64,000 bases of DNA from Fistulifera solaris (taxonomy: Eukaryota; Bacillariophyta; Bacillariophyceae; Naviculales; Stauroneidaceae). The notes under the pieces are model-generated. The model saw nothing but the letters and a program-made list of their open reading frames with translations. It was not told the DNA's origin and did not search any database. The position numbers were made by a program, and so were the translations under genes. Shown piece after piece: positions 11,065 to 20,790 of the stretch (positions within the stretch are counted from its first letter, which is position 1; every line of letters begins with the position of its first letter). The stretch covers positions 854,001 through 918,000 of the forward strand of contig AP026135.1 in the NCBI GenBank assembly GCA_030295235.1, written 5' to 3'.

Positions 11065-12403
11065 ATGAGCTATGAAGAAGTGAAGGATGTCGAAAGGGCG
11101 CTCCAGTGGACGCCGGACGATACGGTCATGGCCGTCGCGCGACAGCGTTACCCCGTCGTTGACTCGGATATCGAGGCATTGTTTCTCGGACGCCTCGATG
11201 ATACTATTGATCACTTTCGCTTAGAAATCAAGCTTCCTCGAGTACATATTGGCAAGTTGGCCCAAAGCAGTGACACTCGGACCCGTTGGGCGGATGTTCT
11301 GAATTCCTTAAAGCTACCGACGTCTGCACTGGTCGTCACAGCATCTGCCTCCATCGTTTCCATTTTGAGCCACCATCCACTCGGAAAGGTCCTTCTTCCG
11401 TACTTTTCTTGTATTTTAATTTTTTTGTCGTCTGCTCCTTCCATACGAAAACGATTGCTGGCAAAATCATCGTGGTTGTTGGCACAATTCGATTCGGTAC
11501 AGAATCAGGTCGAAACCACTATGGATGAAATTGCCTCTCGAGGACTCCAACTCTTGCACACGACCGAATTAACCATGAATCAAGCTTTGGCTCCCATTAA
11601 CGTCAAGCTAGTAGCCATTACACGTGTCGAGTCCATGTTGAAAACAATCAAACCGGATATTGATATACCAGGTAAACACGAGCCTACGAGTTTGCCACGA
11701 AGTAATGTACGACTCCGACTCACCCATTTTTCTCTCGTGTAGATCCATCCGACGTCAAGCGATCGTTTGACGGATTGAAAGAGAAGTTGCAAGGTGGTTT
11801 TTCGAGTGCGCGGGGTTTAATTCATGTTCGTCGGAGTTTACCGTCTCCCTTCCAGTCTCCAGAACAGTTTGAATGGTACATTGTGATTCCGTATTTAGTG
11901 GCAATGCTGATGGTCCAGCTCGTCCTTGTTTACATATCTCAGACAAAAGAAGAACCTCTCGAAAAAACAACATGAACCAAGACGAGGTAGACAGGGAGTG
12001 GCATTTGCTTTGGATTGCTGTCCAAACCTACATCACGGCCGTCATCCAAATTCTTCTGGCCTTTCTGCTGACACTGACGCATAGTTTGGTTTTCTTCTTG
12101 AACAAGGAGATTGGCGTATTTGAAGCTAACATCAATACAGAGCTCCGAAGAACAGTTGGTGGTGTTTTTGAGGACATCTTTCGCAGCGGATTCAAACTAG
12201 TCAAGTCCAAATTTCTGGATCTTCTAAAGAAAGTGAACCAGCTAGAGGCGCCCATCGAAAAACTGAAAGCAAAGTTCCCGGACGTGCTGGAGAATCCCGA
12301 GTTTTCAGAACTAGCTAGTTTGGTCAAGGATGATTTGGCAGGTAAAGTGCAAAAGAAACGAGAAAACATTCTTACTCATTGGAGTAAGATTTTTGGTAAT
12401 TGA
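11065..12403 (+). CDS. Multi-pass membrane protein of unknown family, one intron and a frame break
   Basis: Exon 1 (11065-11671) and exon 2 (from 11743) are joined by a 71-bp intron (GTAAAC...GTGTAG). Exon 1 encodes a soluble start, two adjacent hydrophobic segments around VVTASASIVSILS and YFSCILIFLSS, then an amphipathic helix. Exon 2 adds a segment around IPYLVAMLMVQLVLVYI. The frame then stops at TGA (11973-11975), but the next frame continues at once with two more hydrophobic stretches (VQTYITAVIQILLAFLL, LVFFLN) and a long helical tail to 12403. The switch lies in a six-A run (11962-11967). The exons total 1268 nt, one short of a multiple of three. An ATGA overlap, with a second ORF starting inside the stop codon, is the alternative. 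No family recognised. Confidence 0.6.
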
Positions 12404-13159
12404 TAAATTCATAGAACATAGATTCAAAGCATGAAGCTGTTGCTTGTACTTAGAGACCTTCGTTTACGACTGATGGATGCTGTAGGCTATGCTCGTCATT
12501 TGGTAGAGAATCTATTTAGTTTATACTCCTGTAGCCCCAGACAAGGGGTGTCTTCTTTGAATACCGGTTGACAACATTCGACAGGACAGTCACGTGTCAC
12601 ACTCTAGTTTCGGATTTCGGTCCTTTTGCACTTGCAAACGAAGAAGTGGATCACGGATCGACGCTCAACGAAAATTCCAAAGATCTTGGACGCACACGAA
12701 GGCATTTCACGAAGATACACATTCACTTCTTTTGCTACAGTTATTCAATACGACATACGTGTCTACAGAAAAGCCTAATCAGTGCGACATCGGGTCGTCC
12801 ACCAATCGGACAAAAAGAACATGGCGAACCGAATTCTGCGGTGCACTTGCATGAAATGGGAAAAGTTCCGGAAAAATAGTTGCCGCCGATGAGAGATGCG
12901 AATACGATGATTCATGTCCGCGTTTCTACGCGGTACTCAGTATGTTTCTACGTAATCGGGTACGGTGAAACGTGGTCGGCTTCTCCTCTCCTCCCCCTTC
13001 CAAGAAAAAAAAAACAGTCTCGGACTTGCCGATTTCGACAGGTGAGCCCTCACATCATCACGAAACGTCGAAGATCGGTGGCTCAATTAACAAAGGGACA
13101 CTTTCATTAATCGGATAGCGTTGTTTGTAACCGGGAGTTCTTTATTCGCTTGATCTGCT
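12404..13159. other. Intergenic
   Basis: About 750 bp between two plus-strand genes. The two ORFs in it are low in complexity and have no recognisable motif. I see no repeat or RNA gene. Confidence 0.4.
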
Positions 13160-14152
13160 ATGCTTCGAAATGTCATCCTCAAGGCTCCTCTCAACTTGGT
13201 GGGCCTGCAATCCTCACTATTTCTCCATTCGGGCGCATCGGTGAATGTGGTCTCGGCCTTACAACGAGCATGCTACTCGACATCTCCCAATGGTAACACA
13301 ACTCCACGATCTTCATGGGTAGGCAAAGGTGACCGAAAACGAGGTGTATGCAACTCTCGTCCGGCACGGCGGCATGTTGTGAATGGACGACACATTCCCC
13401 TTCATGTCAATGATTTGCACAAAGCGAACGAAGGCGGACGCTCCTACGAGAAAAAGAAGAAATACGATTCTGATTTGATCGTCGTACTAGACATGGACGA
13501 ATGTCTAATTCATGCGCAGTTTTTATCATCCCCTGCTCACGCTCGAGTATATGCACACCAACTACAACAACAACGTCGACAACAATCTCGGACGAATTCT
13601 ACTGTGTCTTGTCCGGGTGCCGTGGATTCTTTCCGTGTGACACTTCCGGATGGTGATTTAGTGCATGTTAACGTGCGACCTGGTCTCTTTGAATTCCTCG
13701 AGGCCGTCACTGATCGCTACGAAACGCACATTTTCACCGCCGCACTTCCCATCTACGCCGATCGCGTCATTGATCGGCTCGACCCGGATGGTACACGTAT
13801 CACGGGTCGGTGGTTCCGTGACTCATGCACCTACGATCCCCTGGTGGGACGTGGCGGCGGAGGCGGGGCTTACGTGAAGAATTTGGAAAAACTACCCTTT
13901 GATGACTTGTCGAGAGTCGTTTTGGTCGACAATAACCCGCTATCTTTTCTTTCCCATCCCGAAAATGGTATTTTGGTGAACAGTTTTTACACCGACCCGG
14001 AGGATGACGCTCTTCCGCAAGTTCTTGATCTCTTGAATGAGATTGACGAATATCCGGATGTCCGACCAATTTTAGCACCGCGCTTCGGACTCGAGGAGAG
14101 CCTACAACAGTATCTGTCATCGGAAAAGAGTCGAGCATTTAAGTGTGCTTGA
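13160..14152 (+). CDS. FCP1/SCP (CTD-phosphatase-like) protein with a mitochondrial leader
   Basis: A HAD-superfamily phosphatase of the FCP/SCP/NIF type. VLDMDECLIH (residues 109-118) supplies the catalytic DxD pair. It is followed by VNVRPGLFEFLE, the HIFTAALPIYAD segment and the acidic motif VVLVDNNPLSF, all in family order. The first 45 residues are basic, Ser-rich and lack acidic residues (MLRNVILKAPLNL, RACYSTSP), a typical mitochondrial presequence. This combination recalls Tim50, an FCP-like subunit of the TIM23 import machinery, but Tim50 usually has a membrane segment and a degenerate active site; here no clear TM is seen and DxD is intact. It may therefore be an active mitochondrial phosphatase. 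A glycine run (GRGGGGGAY) is inserted before the last motif. Confidence 0.85.
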   Translation: MLRNVILKAPLNLVGLQSSLFLHSGASVNVVSALQRACYSTSPNGNTTPRSSWVGKGDRKRGVCNSRPARRHVVNGRHIPLHVNDLHKANEGGRSYEKKKKYDSDLIVVLDMDECLIHAQFLSSPAHARVYAHQLQQQRRQQSRTNSTVSCPGAVDSFRVTLPDGDLVHVNVRPGLFEFLEAVTDRYETHIFTAALPIYADRVIDRLDPDGTRITGRWFRDSCTYDPLVGRGGGGGAYVKNLEKLPFDDLSRVVLVDNNPLSFLSHPENGILVNSFYTDPEDDALPQVLDLLNEIDEYPDVRPILAPRFGLEESLQQYLSSEKSRAFKCA

Positions 14153-15112
14153 GCTGCCGTGACATTGTACATGATGCATCCTTTTATTACCGATCCTTGC
14201 CTTTTAATCACTCGCTCTTTATACTTCTAACCGCTTACATAATCATGTTTTTCATCAAACTATTGCGATTATAGAAATTGTCGATGCCATGAATCAAATG
14301 CAGTGTCACACGGCCAACAGGCAGCATCCATTCATTGTAATAGGCAACTGGTTGTTTATTGTAAATGATTCAAAACCTAGTCGGAGTGGACTATACGTAG
14401 TACAAGCAAAGCAGCTCAGTCGTAATGTAAAATGGAGGGGACCATTCGCCACACTAGGGCCTCTTGCGCCACAACTGCTTTCGAGCCTGACTCATACAAG
14501 TCTTTGTGAAATTGATAAACTAATAACACTTTTAAAAGCTTATCAGTTATCAGCAGTTCTTAGCACCGTTTGAATGCACGTCTTGGTACAAAGTATTTAC
14601 GAAGAAAATTCGTTGTTCCAAATCACTATAGACCCAAGTGTCTGCGACGTTTCACCACGACTACATTTCAGTCATGAATTATGATGTTGCCGATCCCGAC
14701 ATCTATTCATTCTTCGTTTCTTTGCAACATTGATAAGCAGTACTTGTTTATCACACGATGCGATCAACATCAGCAGCAGTTGTAATGCACGCCTTTCTCA
14801 CCAAGAAGAAATAAATGTGAGAACATCGTTGACTTTTTCCGGGACTGGCTCTATTTGATGAATACAGAAAGATTTCTGCCTTTTACATTCCACTCCACAG
14901 TAAATGTTGACAGACGACATACGGTGACGTCTTGCGTCTTTCCTTCCATCATTCGTTTTTTCCTGTTCGCGCGTTTTCTCGAAACTCTCGAAACCTCTTG
15001 GTCGCGAGATGGGGCTGGAACGAAGAACGTGCCATTTTCATTCGTTGGCGTAAAGTTCGAAGCAGAAGAATCGAAAGACACCAACCACACACACCTTATT
15101 TTATAATACAAA
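14153..15112. other. Intergenic, holds a dispersed repeat
   Basis: About 960 bp before the GTP cyclohydrolase gene. The middle part is a copy of the repeat family described separately; the rest shows nothing clear. Confidence 0.5.
14573..14791 (+). repeat. Dispersed repeat, single copy
   Basis: A 219-bp stretch that begins and ends with AATGCACG. It is clearly related to the 217-bp tandem unit at the right edge of the window: both share CACTATAGACCCAAGTGTC, GCGACGTTTCACCACGACT, TTTCAGTCATGAAT and GATAAGCAGTACTTG in the same order. It has no coding potential. Confidence 0.8.
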
Positions 15113-16012
15113 ATGGCGGATTTATTGAAAGAAGCGGCCAAGGTTATCGCCGAACCACAGCAGCAGGAAGATCTGACAATCGTGTCAGATTCGATCATCC
15201 CTTCGGACCCTGACATGACGTGTCGACGATCGGAAGGACAAGTTTGCATTTGTGATGCATGCGAAGCGACGCGAACGAGAATTATACATCGCATGAACAA
15301 AAAGAAAAGAGCAAAGGCAGTCAATGACGTGAAAGATGAGACATCTCTCGCGGTAGCCCCCGACCCTGCCGTTCAGGGCGAATCTCGTCTTGCGAAGAAA
15401 CGAAAGGAACCCGAGGAAGAGAAGGATGATGAAGCAGAACGTCTGTTAAAGATGACAGATGCTTGTAGAACAATACTACGATGCATCGGAGAGGATGAAA
15501 CTAGAGAAGGTCTTCTGAAGACTCCTCAACGATGGGCCAAGGCATTGATGTGTATGTGTTCCGGATACGGCATGGAGGCACAGGACGTCACGAATAACGC
15601 TGTATTCTCCGAAAATCACGACGAAATGGTGGTTGTTCGTGATATTGATATACATTCGTTGTGTGAGCACCACATGTTGCCATTCACAGGACGTGTGTCC
15701 ATTGGTTATATTCCCAACGGAAAAATATTGGGACTCAGTAAGCTAGCGCGTATCGCGGAGTTGTACGCCCGCAGATTACAAGTTCAGGAACGCTTGACTC
15801 GCCAGATTGCGGATGCTATTGTAGAAACGGTAGAGCCCCTGGGAGTGGCTGTTGTCGTGGAATGCACACATTTCTGCATGGTCATGCGGGGTGTTCAAAA
15901 AGTCGGCGCCGTCACCACCACATCGTCGGTCCGGGGTTGCTTTGAAAACAACGCCAAAACACGCGCCGAATTTTTCAGTATCATACAAGGGAATCGCATG
16001 AAAATGTGCTGA
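15113..16012 (+). CDS. folE: GTP cyclohydrolase I
   Basis: Converts GTP to dihydroneopterin triphosphate, the first step to folate and tetrahydrobiopterin. The C-terminal 200 residues match the family throughout: [18 protein letters not shown], the zinc and active-site segment [18 protein letters not shown], then [20 protein letters not shown] and the second zinc cysteine in [10 protein letters not shown]. The [14 protein letters not shown] block and a FFSIIQ end complete it. All catalytic Cys/His residues are present. The first 95 residues are an unrelated extension with a [12 protein letters not shown] cysteine cluster and a Lys/Glu-rich stretch. No organelle leader is evident, so it is probably cytosolic. 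No intron. Confidence 0.97.
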   Translation: MADLLKEAAKVIAEPQQQEDLTIVSDSIIPSDPDMTCRRSEGQVCICDACEATRTRIIHRMNKKKRAKAVNDVKDETSLAVAPDPAVQGESRLAKKRKEPEEEKDDEAERLLKMTDACRTILRCIGEDETREGLLKTPQRWAKALMCMCSGYGMEAQDVTNNAVFSENHDEMVVVRDIDIHSLCEHHMLPFTGRVSIGYIPNGKILGLSKLARIAELYARRLQVQERLTRQIADAIVETVEPLGVAVVVECTHFCMVMRGVQKVGAVTTTSSVRGCFENNAKTRAEFFSIIQGNRMKMC

Positions 16013-16382
16013 ATGACATATTTTGGCTTGTTAAAAGTCATTCATCGAAATCTACCTCTCAAATAGAAAGTAAAGTAACAACAACATAAGGCTGCATATT
16101 GTGTCTTTATTTAGGAGTGAGAAGTTGTACTCATTATTGCGAGCTAAGCGATGCAAGCTATCACAAAGAAGACCTGCATTTGCAGTGTGGCGAAATCAGT
16201 CAGTTAAAGCACAATTTTAATGTTTCACCACCCTCAGATGTACGAAGGTATAGCAGATAGGATGCTTACGATGCTCTTTTGATGTGCAACGAAGGGCGAC
16301 AAAATATCGGGCTATCCATATAGTTTACTTCATGTAATGATCAACATAAATAAGATTTGTGAGAACATGAAAAGCTATCAGT
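16013..16382. other. Intergenic between convergent genes
   Basis: 370 bp of 3' flanking DNA of GTP cyclohydrolase and of the exon-repeat gene. No structure seen. Confidence 0.4.
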
Positions 16383-17691
16383 TTAGTCTGTTCCCAAGAG
16401 CGTTTCTTCGATTTCCAAAAATCGTTGATCATGCTCGGGATCTCGACCGCGCGCCCAGCCTTCATTGGTTAGTTTCTTTGTTACTTCTTCAAAGCAACAA
16501 ACTGTGAGATAATTGAAATTCCATGAGGATTCGATTTGACACTTTGATACTCACTACGCTTCAAGGGTTTTAGGTGCAATGGATCTTCACGTTCTAGTTT
16601 TCTCACTTGTTCTTTCACCGGATCTGTGACATGTTCCTTGACCGGTTCAATGATGTTCTTCTTAACGGGATCTGTGATATGCTCCTGAATGGGATCTTTG
16701 CGACCCAGTCCAAAAGGATGCTTAAAGAATCTCATCACAGCCGAATCTCGTTTCAGGGGAGAAGTTCCGTGATGACTCGTATCTTCGATGTCAAGCAGAA
16801 AAAAAAATTTAACCGTGAGGCCAAGCGAACGACAGAGTATATATAATAAAAGGGCCTTTTCAAAACTCACAATCATGACGATTCAATAGATCCACATTCA
16901 ACGGGTCATCGTGCTCAAGCTTTCTCAAGTCATCGTCAGAGGGGTGTTCAATACTTCTCTTGACAGGATCTATGATATTCCTTTTGGCAGGATCTGTTAT
17001 GTGCTCCTTAACAGGGTCACCGTGGCCAAATCCATATGGCACTTTAGAGGATCTTGATGTAGCTTCTTCTTCCATGGGGTGCATACCGTATTGAGCAGAA
17101 CCTAATAGCGAGAGAGGCAAGTTCAGATAGGTGGTTGAAACGTGAGTACTACAGCAATAGTCACTGATAAGGCCGTCGACCTTTACTTACTTCTGTGAAC
17201 GGATTTGAGATGTAGTGGATCCTCCTTCTCAAGCTTTTTGATCCCCTTCTTTACAGGTTCTTTGATGTGTTTCCGAAAGGGTTCCTGAATATGTTCTTTG
17301 ACGGGATCTTTATAACCCAAACCGAAAGGATGCTTCAAGAACTTGACCAAAGCAGATTCTTCAGTTGGTAATGACCCTTCTTTGGCGCGGCCTTTTCAAG
17401 CGAAAATCAAGAAAGGAATAGTTTCAAAGCCATTGTCAGATTGAAAAAGGGAATATCGGAGAAGCGCATGATTTCTTACTCACTTCGGTTCAGCGTTTGG
17501 AGGTACAAAGGATCGTTTCTTCCACTATACGGTTGGCGTTTCTGTAGGTCTGGGTTTGTGGGGTTGTGAATACCCAAACCAAAGGGGTGTTTCAAAAATC
17601 TCATGAGAGGTGACTCTTGCATTGGCAGCGAAGCTTCTTGCCGAGCACAAGCTCCAATAGCAAGCATTGGTATCAATTGAATCACACGCAT
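16383..17691 (-). CDS. Secreted protein made of tandemly duplicated exons
   Basis: I reconstruct five exons: 17691-17484, 17391-17191, 17101-16871, 16782-16555 and 16501-16383. All introns are GT-AG (92, 89, 88 and 53 bp), the donors being GTGAGT or GTAAGT. The coding length is 987 nt, exactly 328 residues plus stop. Exon 1 gives a signal peptide (MRVIQLIPMLAIGACA) and a first, shortened module. Exons 2-4 (201, 231, 228 nt) are all phase 1-1 and each encode one module: an S/E-rich start, RFLKHPFGLG or a variant, DPVKEHITDP-type proline/lysine repeats, then KLEREDPLHL and an Arg-Ser end. Exon 5 encodes a different tail, FEEVTKKLTNEGWARGRDP. I know no family with this module. Every internal exon could be skipped without losing frame. 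Confidence 0.8.
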
Positions 17692-18115
17692 ACTTTTTGA
17701 ATTGCTGGCTTAGCGATTTATTTCTTCTGGTCGATAATTTTTGTCATTGAACGTCTTCAATTTATGCTTGCAGAATGGAACTTTGAGCAGAAAGCTCTTT
17801 TCCTCTTTCGCCTTCGAATGGGAACACCAATCATGGTCACCTGTTCTCAATTGCCTTCGCGCAAGGACACGCGAGTCCGATGCGAACGCCAAATTCAAAT
17901 CGAATTCCGATAAGGACGAGCAACAAAACGACCATAAGACTGTCGATATGCATGCCAACAAGTTCTTTTGCCGTATCTTTCGAGCTTTGCTTCGCCGGTG
18001 ACAAGTTTAAGTTAAGCCGATAATAGTAATGAAATTTTCAGACACATCTAGAAACGGAAAATGTACAGCCGATCTCGTTGCCAAATGTTGCGTCTGTTCT
18101 ATATCAATTTCCTTT
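17692..18115. other. Intergenic
   Basis: 424 bp between the exon-repeat gene start and the stop of the ferredoxin-like gene, presumably the promoter of the former. It holds an 83-codon minus-strand ORF with a hydrophobic start, which I could not support. Confidence 0.4.
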
Positions 18116-19115
18116 CTAACGTGTCCACTGAGCAGCCTTGATAGGAGGAAAGGTTTCGACCGTAATGTCATCGTACGCAAATGTGACACAGGAAAGTCGA
18201 TAACTATCGGGATTTTCGCGCAGAGTGGAAGCTTCATCCATGGATTTTCGGTTGGTTCCTAAACTTCCTTTCGTAATATTCACAATGCAAGTTCCACAGA
18301 GCTGCTTGCCTTTACAGTTGGTCCATCGCGTCACGCTTTGGTAAACATTAATGCCATTATCGACCAACAGTTCCCGAACGTTTACTCCTGGTTTCGCTGT
18401 CAAAGTAACGACAGCTTCTTCTTGTGAGCCTTTGTTCTGGATCACCGTCACGGTGATTTGTTCGGATTCACCTTGGATTGAATTACCATTCGCACAGATC
18501 GCTTTCAATTCTTGTTTAGTACCACGAAAGAAAACGAAATCGATCTCGCGCACCGACTTGTCCAGTTCAACAAACGTATTCATGACCAAATCAAACGGAG
18601 CGCCGATCAAGGGAATGGGCACTCCTCCCACGGGCGTCAATTCACACAATTGATCTCCTTTTGCACTTCTCCCGAAAAGGCGGCGTCTCCGGCCGGATCC
18701 ATGTCTCGCACATACACGAATGAGAAACTGAGATCGGTGCCCCAATCAATGCCTAGAGTGAATCCGAACAGTAGAACCATTAATGAGAATATGTTTAAAT
18801 TCCTTCTCTATTCGATGCAAATGAGAATCGGATGCAGTTTTTTCACTTACCAGGAGCGCGACTGAGCCGCACCTTGTACAAACGTGGATCCAAGGAAAGA
18901 TCTATACCTTTGTCTGCATCATTGGCTTTACTGCTATCATTTTCGTCACTGGAGAGGTATACTCTTTTGCTAGCAAAATTGCGGAACGGCAATCCTCGTC
19001 GTTGAAGCGCGTGAAGAGGCACGATGGAAAACGACCAAACGTGATGAAGAAAGAACGCGACAACGAGAAAGGCGAGCTTTCTCTCTGCAGTTGACGATGA
19101 CGAGAAAGAAAGCAT
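18116..19115 (-). CDS. Plastid-directed 2Fe-2S ferredoxin-domain protein, frame break near 18660
   Basis: Exon 1 (19115-18851) carries a signal peptide ending HHVWSFSIVP (Phe at the cleavage point, as in diatom plastid leaders) and a transit-like basic stretch. A 98-bp intron (GTAAGT...CTCTAG) leads to exon 2. There GIDWGTDLSFSFVYVRDM and GDQLCELTPVGG look like a PDZ-like fold, followed by FDLVMNTFVELDKSVREIDF. The C-terminal domain is a 2Fe-2S fold: NVRELLVDNGINVYQ, cysteines CKGKQLCGTC and a later RLSC. The frame changes between VQK and GDQLC at a four-T run on the plus strand (18659-18662). The exons total 902 nt, one short of a multiple of three. It likely acts in electron transfer in the plastid; the partner is unknown. 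Confidence 0.75.
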
Positions 19116-19650
19116 AATTATACTATTAATGAGATCAAAATGCTTGTCGAATTATCCGACGATTAATGTGCTTTGTTGTTGTCTTCCGCATCAGTCCAGT
19201 TACATTTTCATGGGCTATACCCATGCCCAGGTGGCCAGGGGCAAATTTGAGTCCAAGAGCACGGTTTGTTCACAGTGATTTAAAAGTAGGAGAAAAGTCG
19301 GACTGCTTCCATTGTGTACGTTGTTTTGGAGCGGTACTCATCTTTTGCTTCCTGTCGCAGTGTTTCTGTAAAATATCGCCTGCACGACCACGACCTCTTT
19401 CACAGGTTCGTGATTTTGTAACACGAAAACTACCTCTCGGGACTCAAGTACTACGTAACTTCCTGTCCATGCGGACTACGAGAGAGATCCTAAATAATTG
19501 TGGATGGTGGTGTCCATCAACGAAAAACGCCCTCTCATTCTCAAATACCTGGTATGATTCAATTCACTTGTTCATTCATTCATTCATTCAATCAATACTT
19601 TCCACAACAAAAGAACAAGAAAAACTGTTTTTGTTAAGCTCACAAGCGAA
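19116..19650. other. Divergent promoter region
   Basis: 535 bp between two divergent genes. It contains a short (CATT)n stretch near 19573. An ORF crosses it but lacks motifs and ends inside ARV1, so I treat the region as regulatory. Confidence 0.45.
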
Positions 19651-20541
19651 ATGTCTGAATCTCCTGCTTTAGCGCACCGCTACCAATGCATCTACTGCGC
19701 TACTCCGTGCAATGCTCTCTATCGCGTGTACGGCGTCTCGGCTGCCAAAACCATCAGATTGAGTCGCTGTACGCATTGTCAACGCGATGTCGATCCCTAT
19801 TGTGAAAGAGAACTCATGTTGGTGATTTTGGATTGTTTGTTGTTCCGCGAAGAAGCCTACCGTCATTTCTTCTTTCATCGCTATCGCGATTTACAACTGG
19901 ATACACGGGAATCCAAAATACTAGTGTTACTGGCCAGTAGTTGCTTGCGGGCTTATGTGATTTCGGTTGCGAAACATGGAGTTTTCGAAGAAAAGGTCGC
20001 GCGCTGGATTATTTACTTTCTCCGACAAACAATCCTTTCCGGTATTGTTTATGGGATGCAATCACAATGCATCTTTGGGGGCATATTGACTCTCGCCAAA
20101 GGAACCAATGAATTCTCTCCGTTATTGGAATCTTGCAGCAGGGAAGGTGCAACAAACGAACTGTTTACACAAATTGGTTTATCCTTATTGTTGCCCACGG
20201 CGTGCCATGTTGCCACTATTTTTGTACAAATTTGGGAAGATAGTGATACCGTTCGCCTGATGGGATCCTGCTTGATACTGGCATATCAATGGTTTGCTTT
20301 GAATACAATTTTGCGTGGAAATTTGGGTGTTTCATCATGTTCGCAAACTTTGATTGTGACGATCGTCTTTGTGATATCCCTCCTCGTGCGGGATGTCGCG
20401 CTCGAACTCATTCGACTTTCATGGAGTGAACGACCGTCTACGATCTGTGCTGGGATGGAACTCAAAATCGTGAATCTGTGGTTGTGGTTACCATTCCTGG
20501 CGTCGAAGGAGCTACAGGTCCCTCACCTATGTCTCTCGTGA
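19651..20541 (+). CDS. ARV1: ARV1-like ER sterol/lipid homeostasis protein
   Basis: ARV1 proteins sit in the ER membrane and support sterol trafficking and GPI-anchor synthesis. The N-terminus is the family's ARV homology domain: a zinc ribbon YQCIYCATPCNALYRVY and LSRCTHCQRDVDPYCERE, then LVILDCLLFREEAYRHFFF. After it come several hydrophobic segments (LVLLASSCLRAYVI, IGLSLLLPTACHVATIF, LIVTIVFVISLLV, IVNLWLWLPFLAS), as expected for a four-pass protein. The length of 296 residues is typical. No intron; start at the first Met, directly before the domain. Confidence 0.9.
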   Translation: MSESPALAHRYQCIYCATPCNALYRVYGVSAAKTIRLSRCTHCQRDVDPYCERELMLVILDCLLFREEAYRHFFFHRYRDLQLDTRESKILVLLASSCLRAYVISVAKHGVFEEKVARWIIYFLRQTILSGIVYGMQSQCIFGGILTLAKGTNEFSPLLESCSREGATNELFTQIGLSLLLPTACHVATIFVQIWEDSDTVRLMGSCLILAYQWFALNTILRGNLGVSSCSQTLIVTIVFVISLLVRDVALELIRLSWSERPSTICAGMELKIVNLWLWLPFLASKELQVPHLCLS

Positions 20542-20790
20542 CTCAGATCATTGTATGATGATTCGTGTTTGCTGCATGCTGTCGCATGGGTGACGCACTC
20601 CATACACCAAGAGTACATGACGTAGGTGTGCAGCCTCATTTGCGTTTTCTCGTTTACTCTTCCATCGAGGCAGAGTCAGCAATGAGCAACAGCGATGAGC
20701 GATGAGTGAATTATTGCTCCTCATCTCTTCTGATAATAAAAGGGAAACAGAAAAGTGAAGCAGCACTCTTGCTCTCTGTTCGGCGGAAAC
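20542..20790. other. Short intergenic, signal peptidase promoter
   Basis: About 250 bp between two plus-strand genes. It contains GCAATGAGCAACAGCGATGAGCG-type short direct repeats of GCGATGAG. Nothing else seen. Confidence 0.35.

Noticed and set aside
12568-12879. Plus-strand ORFs between the membrane protein and the phosphatase
   Set aside because: Two overlapping frames, basic low-complexity composition, no motif.
17710-17961. Minus-strand 83-codon ORF with a hydrophobic start, upstream of the exon-repeat gene
   Set aside because: No conserved motif, no splice link, and its position fits a promoter better.
19166-19672. 168-codon ORF before ARV1
   Set aside because: Overlaps the ARV1 start in another frame and is dominated by simple sequence near its end.
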